Shown in pieces: positions 17,228 through 24,572 of a DNA stretch of 64,000 bases. The notes under the pieces were generated by a model. The model did not search any database, was not told the origin of the DNA, and saw nothing but the letters and a program-made list of their open reading frames with translations. The stretch spans positions 186,001 to 250,000 of the forward strand of contig JAKOVD010000144.1 in NCBI GenBank assembly GCA_029782215.1, written 5' to 3'. Positions within the stretch are counted from its first letter, which is position 1. The number at the start of each line of letters is the position of its first letter. Position numbers and translations under genes: made by a program. This stretch comes from Chloroflexota bacterium. GTDB taxonomy: Bacteria; Chloroflexota; Anaerolineae; J102.

Positions 17228-20137
17228 CTAAACCGCTTCGACGCGCACGGCGCAGACTTTGAACTCGGGAATCTTGGCCTCCGGGTCGAGCACGGGGTTG
17301 GTGAGGAAGTTGGCGGCGGCCTCGGCGAAGTGGAAGGTGGTGAAGATCAAACCCGGTTCCACACGGTCGGTGATGGTCGCCTTGGCCAGGATCTCACCAC
17401 GGCGAGAAGACACCTTCATCAGGCCGCCCTCGTCGATGTGGGCGCGCTCGGCGTCCTGGGGGTTGATCTCAACCAGGGCCTCCGGGTACATGGCCTCGAG
17501 ATTGCGGGCGCGGTGCGTCATCTCGCCGCCGTGCCAGTGATAGATCACGCGTCCCGTGGTAAGGATGAGCGGATAGTCGGCATCGGGCAGCTCGGCGGGA
17601 GGCACGTGGTCGACGGCCGCAAACCGGCCCAGACCGCGGCTGAATTTGCCGACGTGCATGACGGGCGTGCCGGGATGCTCTTCGTTGGGCACGGGCCACT
17701 GTGGGGTTTCGCCTGCGTCAAGCCTGCGGTAGGTGACGCCGCCGTAGATGGGAGTGAGCGCCCTGATCTCCTCCATCACATCCTTCGGCGACTGGTAGTC
17801 CCAACCGGCGTAGGGCGCCGAGGGGTCAGGGGTGATGGCGCCGAGCGCCAACAGACGCTTCGCCAGCTCAGTCACGATCCAGGTGTCGGTTTGGGCCTCG
17901 CCGGGCGGCTCTACCGCCTTGCGCACCCGCTGGATGCGCCGCTCGGTGTTGGTGACCGTGCCTTCCTTCTCGGCAAAGCTGGTCGCCGGGAAGACCACAT
18001 CGGCAAACTGGCCAGTCTCGCTGAAGAAGATCTCCTGCAGGACGATGAACTCGGTCTTGCCCAGAGAGTAACGCACATGGTTGAGATCAGGGTCGCTGGT
18101 CATCGGGTTCTCGCCCACGATGTAGAGACAGCGCACCTTTCCTTCTTCCGCGGCCTTCAGCATCTCCGTGACGGTCAGGCCCACCTTGTTGGAGAGGGGC
18201 ACGCCCCAGGCAGTCTCGAACTTGTGCTGAACGGCAGGGTCGGCCACGCGCTGGTAGCCGGTATAGACATTGGGAAGACCACCCATGTCACAGGCGCCCT
18301 GGACATTGTTCTGGCCGCGCAGGGGGTTGACGCCGCCGCCAGGGACGCCCATGTTGCCCAGCAGCATCTGGATGTTGGCGCAGCTCATGACGTTGGCGAC
18401 ACCGCTGGTGTGCTGTGTGATGCCCATCGCATAGAGCAGGGCGCCGGGCTTGTTCTCGCCCAGCATGCGGGCGGCTTCTTCCAACTGCGCCACCGGCACG
18501 CCCGTGATCTCACTGGTGACTTCGGGCGTGTACTTGGCAACGATCGCCTGCATTTCCTCGAAGCCCTCGGTGCGGGCGGCAATGAACTCACGATCCTCCC
18601 AGCCCTCGCGCAGGATGATGTGCATGAGGCCGTTCAGGAGGGCGATGTCCGTGCCGACGTTGTGGCGTATGTACAGGTCGGCGTAGTCGGCGATGTCGAT
18701 GCGCCGGGGGTCCGCCACGATCAGCTTGGCCCCGCGATGGCGTTTGGCCCGCCTGACCTTCGTCCCGATGACAGGATGCTGTTCGGTCGTGTTGCTGCCG
18801 ATGATGAAGATGCATTTGCTCTGCTCGGCGATGTCCTTGATCGAGTTGGTCATCGCCCCACTGCCGAAGGAGGTCGCCAGACCGGCGACAGTGCTGGAGT
18901 GTCACAACCGGGCGCAGTGGTCGATGCTGTTCGTGGCCAACATCTGCCGGATGAACTTGGCAAAGAGGAAGTTCTCTTCGTTGCTGCACTTGGCCGAGGC
19001 CAGGAAGGCGAAGGCATCACCGCCGTGGGCCTGTTTCTCCTGATAGAACTTGCGGGCGACCACATCCAGGGCCGTGTCCCAATCGGTGGCGATGAAGGAG
19101 TCAGGGGAGATCTCGGATGGCGGATTGGGGATCTCGGCTGGGAGAGACGAGGGACCGGCGATGTGACCGTTGCCCCCGTGGCCGTTGCCCCCGCGGCCTT
19201 TGCCCGACCGCCGTTTGGTCGCCTGCTCGCCGACGTTCTGCCACCGGCCGCTTGCCACCTCCTCTTCGACGCCTGTCAGCCACTTGGCTCGCACCAGGGG
19301 CCGCGTCAGGCGTTCGGGGTGGTGGACATAGTCATAGCCGTAACGTCCCTTGACGCAGAGGGCCATGCCGTTGACGGGCGCCTCGCGCGTGCTCGTCACC
19401 CGCACGATCTTGCCATCGCGCACGTTGAGGTCGAAGTTGCAGCCCACGCCGCAGTAGGAGCAGGTGGTGCGCACCTTCTTCATCCGGCTGGCGCGCCCCT
19501 GTCCCATGCTCATTTTGTCGTACAGCGCGCCCACCGGGCAGTAGGCCACACACTGGCCGCAGCTCTCACAGCCCGCGTCGAGCATGAGCTGATCGGCGCC
19601 TGCCACCAGCTTTGTCTTGAAGCCGCGATAGGCAAAGCTCCAGATGTCACGATTCTGGATCTCGTTGCAGGCGCGGACGCAGCGGCTGCACAGAACGCAC
19701 TTGTTGCGGTCGATGAAGATGAATGGGTTCGGATCGGGGTCGATGTCCCAGGGCTGCCGTCCCGCCCCCTTCTCGGGCCAGACGACGTTGTAGTCGTAGA
19801 CCAGGTCCTGCAGCTCGCAGTCGCCGTTGACCTCGCAGACCATACAGGCGTTGGGGTGGTCGGTCAGGAGCATCTCCAGCACGAACTTACGTGTTGCCTG
19901 CGCCTCGGCGCTGTCCGTGTGCACCACCATGCCTTCAAAGACGGGCGTCGTACAGGCTGTCTGCAGGCCTCTCGCCTTCTCCACGGAGACCACACACATG
20001 CGGCACGCTCCCACATTGCTCAGGTCGGGATGGTGACACAAGGTGGGGATGTCGATGCCGGCGCGGGTCGCGGCCTCGAGGATGGTGGCGCCTTCAGGGG
20101 CCTGGACGTGTCTGCCGTTAATGGTGAGGTGGGGCAT
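17228..20137 (-). CDS. fdhA: Selenocysteine-containing NAD-linked-type formate dehydrogenase, alpha subunit
   Basis: 969-aa molybdenum or tungsten bis-MGD enzyme interconverting formate and CO2, read through an in-frame TGA (18904-18902). The context CARL-U-HSSTVAGL and GSGAMTNSI matches the Sec140 region of E. coli FdhF, placing Sec at residue 412. The N-terminus is NuoG-like: a [2Fe-2S] domain (C34, C45, C48, C62), His94-ligated cluster (C98, C101, C107), two ferredoxin clusters (C147-C157 and C190-C200), then CSYCGVGC (C226-C261) for the Mo-domain cluster. It lacks any export signal, so it is cytoplasmic. Residues about 303-345 are a Gly/Asn/Pro-rich low-complexity insertion. It is the last gene of the redox operon and overlaps the DUF3788 gene by 20 bp. 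Confidence 0.93.
18873..18904 (-). promoter_or_regulatory. UGA selenocysteine codon and bacterial SECIS element
   Basis: TGA at 18904-18902 is followed by a hairpin with stem GUCGCC/GGCGAC (18889-18884 and 18878-18873) and apical loop GGUCU. The loop starts at the seventh codon after the UGA, the same spacing and loop sequence as in E. coli fdhF, where SelB binds the GGU. Confidence 0.9.
19101..19198 (-). repeat. Short repeats inside the fdhA low-complexity insertion
   Basis: Two copies of a 15-bp unit, GTTGCCCCCG(T/C)GGCC on the plus strand (19169-19183 and 19184-19198), encode a GGNGH repeat. A second pair, ATCTCGG at 19110 and 19131, is 21 bp apart. All stay in frame within fdhA. Confidence 0.6.
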
Positions 20138-20588
20138 CGGATTGACCTCTGTGGGAAGGGGTTGGTGAGAGGGTGCGAGAGGATTTTACCGCCAAAAGCG
20201 TTTTCACATCGTCAAGGTCCTGAGCTGTCATCACAGGAATGAAGAGCCACCGGCCCTCGGGATAGGGATGGGCGCCCGTGATGATCTGCTGAACGTGTTC
20301 GCCGAGGGGAAGCTTGAGCGCCTCGGCGACGTGGGCCTCACCGAGGATGGCCTGGATCGTGAAGCCGCCCTGGACCGGATAGAGAGACAGGAGCGCCTTA
20401 CCGCCTTTGCGAAAGCGCAAGGCCCAACCATAGTTCTTGCCGTAGAATCCGAAGTCCTCTTTGGCGGCATAGGTCTCCCGTACATACGCCGCAAGGTCCT
20501 GCCAGGCCTGCTGCCAGGGTTCAATGGCGGCTTCGATTTCCTCGCTGGTCGGCTGGTGGGCCTTGTCGGTGAACGAGCCAATGGACAT
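20118..20588 (-). CDS. DUF3788-family small protein
   Basis: 156 aa. The core EEIEAAIEPWQQAWQDLAAYV, FYGKNYGWALRFRKGGKALL and SLYPVQGGFTIQAILG matches my recollection of the DUF3788 family, whose members are small soluble proteins of unknown function. Its last 20 bp overlap the start of fdhA in another frame, so it is translationally linked to the formate dehydrogenase. No cysteine cluster or cofactor motif is present. A role in FDH maturation or regulation is only a guess from position. Confidence 0.72.
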   Translation of the reverse strand: MSIGSFTDKAHQPTSEEIEAAIEPWQQAWQDLAAYVRETYAAKEDFGFYGKNYGWALRFRKGGKALLSLYPVQGGFTIQAILGEAHVAEALKLPLGEHVQQIITGAHPYPEGRWLFIPVMTAQDLDDVKTLLAVKSSRTLSPTPSHRGQSDAPPHH

Positions 20589-20626
20589 GGGGCCTTGGGT
20601 CTTTGGCGGGAACCTGAAGGGCAGCC

Positions 20627-21538
20627 CTACTGCGGCTGCGGCAGGTGTGTCAGACCTTTGCGAATGTAGATGAACCAGTACACCAGGCCGACCATGACCG
20701 CCCCACCGATGATATTGCCAATGGTGACGGGCAGAAGATTGGCGATGAAGAAGTTGTACCAGTTCAGCTTGGGATAGTCGGCGGCGGTTTTGCCGATGGC
20801 GGCCCAGAATTCAGGCGAAGCGCCGGCCTTGACGAACAGGCCGATGGGGATGAAGTACATGTTGGCAACGCTGTGCTCGAACCCGGCAGCCACGAAGGCC
20901 GTGATCGGGAAGATGATCGAGAGGATCTTGTCCGTGGTGGTACGGGCGCTGAAGCAGAGCCACACGGCCAGGCACACCAGGGCGTTGCACATGATGCCCA
21001 GAGCGATGGCCTGCACGAATTCCAGGCTGCACTTGGAGTTGGCGATGTTGAGCACATTGAGCCCGACCGCGCCGCTGCTGAACAGGTACTGCTTGGAGAA
21101 GAACATCACCACCGCCGTGGCGATCGAACCGACGAAGTTGCCGGCATAGACGAGGCCCCAGTTGCGCAGGACCTGCAAAATGGAAATCCGTCCGTCGGCC
21201 CAGGCCATCACGATCAGGTTGTTGCCGGTGAACAGCTCGGCGCCGGCCACCACGACCAGGATCAGGCCCAGGCAGAACGTGAGTCCGGCCAACAGCCGCG
21301 TGATGCCGTAGGTGAGTTGGCCGGCGGCGCCGGTCGTCGCGATCGTGGAGAAGATCGCGCCCATCGCAATAAAGGCGCCCGCCAGCACGGCCAGCGCAAA
21401 GGTGTTGCGCCAGCCCATGACGGCCTTCTTGACGCCAACGACTTCCGCCTTGACCGCCATCTCAGGCGGAATAAAGGCATCAACGCTCAGGACGGGCACG
21501 GATGCAGCGGCGTTTTCTGCGTTTGGAGGGGTAGACAT
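20627..21538 (-). CDS. focA: Formate/nitrite-family channel (FocA/FdhC-like)
   Basis: 303-aa membrane protein of the FNT family with six hydrophobic helices. Signature segments: GAELFTGNNLIVMAW in the first half and AAGFEHSVANMYFIPIGL with the conserved channel histidine in the second. FNT pentamers carry formate, nitrite or hydrosulfide; the neighbouring formate dehydrogenase makes formate the likely substrate. It sits 38 bp upstream of the DUF3788 gene and 111 bp downstream of the HoxU-like gene, with a weak Shine-Dalgarno (AAAAGG). The first 40 residues are a cytoplasmic extension. Confidence 0.9.
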   Translation of the reverse strand: MSTPPNAENAAASVPVLSVDAFIPPEMAVKAEVVGVKKAVMGWRNTFALAVLAGAFIAMGAIFSTIATTGAAGQLTYGITRLLAGLTFCLGLILVVVAGAELFTGNNLIVMAWADGRISILQVLRNWGLVYAGNFVGSIATAVVMFFSKQYLFSSGAVGLNVLNIANSKCSLEFVQAIALGIMCNALVCLAVWLCFSARTTTDKILSIIFPITAFVAAGFEHSVANMYFIPIGLFVKAGASPEFWAAIGKTAADYPKLNWYNFFIANLLPVTIGNIIGGAVMVGLVYWFIYIRKGLTHLPQPQ

Positions 21539-21649
21539 GGGTTGTTTTGCCTTTTGTCGTGCAGTGAATGATGGTTTGAAAAGGTTGGCCTTTATGAAGG
21601 TCGCATCCGGCGCCGACTACGACACCGGACACGGAACAGCATCATTTCT

Positions 21650-22384
21650 TTATCCCGACGCCACCTGCTTGCGGCGACAGGCCGGGCACAGGCCCCAGAC
21701 GTGGTCGATGCCCTCGACATGTGTGCGCAGAAAGGACATCGGTTCAGGCGTGAACGGCTGCCCGCATCCCTGGCACGGCTGCAGGCGGATGATCGTATGC
21801 CAGGGGTGCAGCACGCGCTGTCCATCGACATCTTCGACTCGTATGGCGCCGGTAGGACAGACGGCGGCGCAGGCTCCGCAGCCGATGCAGACATCCGAGG
21901 CGGCGTGAAAGGGCGTGTCCACCGTGCGTTCAGCGCCGCGCCCGATAAAGCCAAGCGCAGCAGCGCCCACCAGGTCCCGGCACACGCGCACGCACAGCCC
22001 GCACAGGATGCACAGCTCCTCCGTCTTCTCGTTCGCGGGAAAGCGGGAGGCGCTCACACCGACCTCGTCCGCCAGGCGGCGGATCACCTCCGACTCCGGG
22101 CAGCGGGCCAACAGGAACTCCAGCATCATCTTGCGATGGGCCCTGGCATGGGGACCGTCCGTTTCGACTACCATGCCGTCGAAGACAGGATAGGTGCAGG
22201 CGGCGATCGTCTGGCGCCGGGGCGCCGTCATTTCCACCAGGCAAAGCCGGCAGGCGCCATAGGGAGGCAGCCCTTCCCAATAACACAGGGTGGACAACTG
22301 CATCCCGGCCTGGCGAATGGCCTGCAGCACGGTGCTGTTTTCGCGCACGCTCAATTTCTGGTTATCAATGGTCACGGCGAGCAT
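21650..22384 (-). CDS. HoxU/NuoG-N-terminal-like iron-sulfur subunit
   Basis: 244-aa electron-transfer protein. A [2Fe-2S] plant-type ferredoxin domain with C34, C45, C48 and C63 (YGACRLCLVE) is followed by two [4Fe-4S] motifs: C125, C128, C131, C135 and C166, C169, C172, C176. The C-terminus has two extra CxxC pairs (C204/C207 and C233/C236), probably a zinc or rubredoxin-like site not present in standard HoxU. The His-ligated NuoG cluster motif seems to be missing. It lies 1 bp after nuoF1, so it likely bridges the NuoE/F diaphorase module and the formate dehydrogenase. Confidence 0.82.
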   Translation of the reverse strand: MLAVTIDNQKLSVRENSTVLQAIRQAGMQLSTLCYWEGLPPYGACRLCLVEMTAPRRQTIAACTYPVFDGMVVETDGPHARAHRKMMLEFLLARCPESEVIRRLADEVGVSASRFPANEKTEELCILCGLCVRVCRDLVGAAALGFIGRGAERTVDTPFHAASDVCIGCGACAAVCPTGAIRVEDVDGQRVLHPWHTIIRLQPCQGCGQPFTPEPMSFLRTHVEGIDHVWGLCPACRRKQVASG

Positions 22385-22385
22385 G

Positions 22386-24122
22386 TCATGCCTCCGCGCT
22401 CATCGGGCACTTGCCGGTTGGACAGCGGTGTTCGACGACGTGCGCTTCGTATTCCTCACGGAAATAGCGCAGGGTGGTGAGCACTGGGTTGGGCGCCGTC
22501 TGGCCCAGACCACACAGCGACCCGGACTTGACCGCTTCTGCCAGTTCCTCAAGCAGAGCGAGGTCTTCCAGGGCGCCCTGGCCCTGGGCGATACGGGTGA
22601 GAATTCGATAGAGGTGGGTGGTTCCCTCGCGGCAGGCCGTACACTTGCCGCAAGATTCCGCCCTGGTGAAATTCAGAAAGTAGCGCGCTACGTCGACCAT
22701 GCAGGCGCTCTCGTCCAGGACGACCATGCCCCCCGACCCCATGATCGAGCCCGCAGCCTGCATGCCCTCATAGGTGATGGGCATGTCGAACAGGCGCGCC
22801 GGCAGACAGCCTCCCGAGGGTCCTCCTGTCTGCACCGCCTTGATCGCCTTGCCGTCCCCGCCGCCGCCGCCAATCCCGTCGAGCAGCTCGTGCAGCGTCA
22901 TGCCCAGGGGAATTTCGACGAGCCCGGTGTTGGCGATCTGGCCCACCAGCGAGAAGACGACGGTTCCGGTGTTGTCCGGCGCCCCCAGGGTGTGGTACCA
23001 GGCTGCCCCGCGGGCCAGGATGACCGGCACAGTCGCCCAGGTCTTGACGTTGTTGATGATCGTCGGTTTGCCCCACAGACCAGCCACGGCAGGATACGAC
23101 GGCTTGGAGCGAGGCTCACCAATTCCCCCCTCGATCGAGGTGATCATGGCCGTCTCTTCACCGCAGACAAAGGCGCCGGCGCCCCGTACGATCTGCAGCC
23201 TGAAGTCGAAGCCAGAGCCAAGGATGTTGTCGCCCAACAGCCCACATTCCTCGGCCTGGACGATGGCGCCCGCCAGCCGTTCGATGGCCAGGGGGTACTC
23301 GTCGCGAATGTAGGCGTAGCCCTGGTGGGCACCGACCGCATAGGCGCCGATGATCATGCCCTCGATGACGCTGTGGGGATCGCTCTCCAGCACGGTGCGG
23401 TCCATGTAGGCGCCGGGGTCCCCTTCGTCGCCGTTGCAGATGACGTACTTGGTCTTGCCCGGTGTGTCGTGGGCCACCTGCCATTTGGGCCCGGTGGGAA
23501 AACCACCCCCGCCGCGGCCGCGCAGCCCCGAGTGCGCGATCTCGTCGATCACCTGCTGTGCCGTAAACTCCGCCAGGGCGCGAGCCAGGCCGTGGTAGCC
23601 GCCCCTGGCCACGTATTCCTCCAGGCTGGCGGGGTCAATGAAGCCGCAGTTGCGCAGGATGATCTTGTGCTGGCTGGCGAAGAAGGGCTGCTCGCCGTAG
23701 GCCGGCACCTTGTCCAGTTCCGGCCGTCGCGCAAAGTGTTCGACGTGATCCGCCACCAGGGCCTCTTCTCCGTCGATCACCGCCCAGGCCGAGTCAGCGG
23801 GTAGGACGCCGTGAGCCAGCTTGTCGATCAGGGCGCGGGCCGACGGCCGGGTCATCCGCGTGAATAGCACCCCCCCGGCGCCGGGCAGACGTACGTCGAC
23901 GAGCGGCTCCTGCTGGCAGCAGCCAATGCAGCCGGTGCGGCTGAGAACGGCGTCGAGCCCGCGCTGCTCGATGCGCTGGCGCAGCGTTTCATAGACGGCT
24001 TCGGCGCCCGCAGCCAGGCCACAGGTGGCCATGCCCACCACGATTTTGAGCCGGTCAGGGTAGAGGCTGGCCCGTCCTGCCGTGCTCAAGGTATCCAGAT
24101 CGGCAACGCTTGCGATCCTCAT
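22386..24122 (-). CDS. NuoF-like NADH:acceptor oxidoreductase subunit (plain form)
   Basis: 578-aa flavin/NADH subunit. The N-terminal 100 residues are a thioredoxin-like [2Fe-2S] domain (C34, then GCIGCC at 64-69). The NuoF core begins near residue 195: RGRGGGGFPTGPKW for NADH, then CNGDEGDPGAYMDR and GAFVCGEETA for FMN. ESCGKCTACREG around residue 490 binds the [4Fe-4S] cluster. It ends with RCPTGKCPM and, unlike the two other NuoF copies here, has no added C-terminal module. It pairs with nuoE1 4 bp upstream and the HoxU-like gene 1 bp downstream. Confidence 0.88.
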   Translation of the reverse strand: MRIASVADLDTLSTAGRASLYPDRLKIVVGMATCGLAAGAEAVYETLRQRIEQRGLDAVLSRTGCIGCCQQEPLVDVRLPGAGGVLFTRMTRPSARALIDKLAHGVLPADSAWAVIDGEEALVADHVEHFARRPELDKVPAYGEQPFFASQHKIILRNCGFIDPASLEEYVARGGYHGLARALAEFTAQQVIDEIAHSGLRGRGGGGFPTGPKWQVAHDTPGKTKYVICNGDEGDPGAYMDRTVLESDPHSVIEGMIIGAYAVGAHQGYAYIRDEYPLAIERLAGAIVQAEECGLLGDNILGSGFDFRLQIVRGAGAFVCGEETAMITSIEGGIGEPRSKPSYPAVAGLWGKPTIINNVKTWATVPVILARGAAWYHTLGAPDNTGTVVFSLVGQIANTGLVEIPLGMTLHELLDGIGGGGGDGKAIKAVQTGGPSGGCLPARLFDMPITYEGMQAAGSIMGSGGMVVLDESACMVDVARYFLNFTRAESCGKCTACREGTTHLYRILTRIAQGQGALEDLALLEELAEAVKSGSLCGLGQTAPNPVLTTLRYFREEYEAHVVEHRCPTGKCPMSAEA

Positions 24123-24126
24123 GGAC

Positions 24127-24570
24127 TTACCCTTTGCGGTACAGGTCGAGAATGCTGGCGATGTTCGCCGGCGTCACGCGGCCATAGGTGTCGTTGTCCA
24201 CCCGTACGACCGGCGCCAGGGCGCAGGAGCCCACGCAGCGGACGCGCTTGAGGGTGAACACCTCGTCCTCTGTGGTGGCGTCGGGTATGAGGCCGTATTC
24301 TTCGGCAAGGAAGCCGAATAGCCCCGTCGATCCTTTGACATAACAGGCCGTGCCCTCACACACCTGCAGCCGGTGGCGCCCGCACGGCTTGAAGCTGAAG
24401 ATGGCATAGAAAGCCGCGGCGCTGTACACCAGACTGAGGGGCACCCCCAGCTCCTCAGCCACCTTTCGCATTTCCGCTTCGGGCAGATAGCCGCAGGCCG
24501 CGTTGACTTTGTGCAGCGCGGCTAACACGGCTCCACTGTCAGGCTGGCGGTATCGTTGTGACGGAAGCAT
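24127..24570 (-). CDS. NuoE-like [2Fe-2S] subunit, copy 1
   Basis: 147-aa thioredoxin-fold subunit. Cluster ligands C71 and C76 (CEGTAC) with C112 and C116 (CVGSC) give the complex I 24-kDa pattern. It is more divergent than the two other NuoE copies in the window (SAAAFYAIFSF in place of GVATFYAQFYL). It starts 2 bp after nuoF2 and ends 4 bp before nuoF1, so it belongs with nuoF1. There is no Shine-Dalgarno, consistent with translational coupling. Confidence 0.88.
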   Translation of the reverse strand: MLPSQRYRQPDSGAVLAALHKVNAACGYLPEAEMRKVAEELGVPLSLVYSAAAFYAIFSFKPCGRHRLQVCEGTACYVKGSTGLFGFLAEEYGLIPDATTEDEVFTLKRVRCVGSCALAPVVRVDNDTYGRVTPANIASILDLYRKG

Positions 24571-24572
24571 GG

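Noticed and set aside
17228-20137. fdhA as a broken gene (two halves, pseudogene or frameshift)
   Set aside because: The two halves are in the same frame, separated only by TGA at the known Sec position, with a SECIS hairpin at the right distance. Recoding explains it fully.
17330-20242. A 970-codon open frame on the plus strand opposite fdhA
   Set aside because: It mirrors the minus-strand gene in a GC-rich sequence, has no recognisable domains, and the minus strand encodes FDH clearly.
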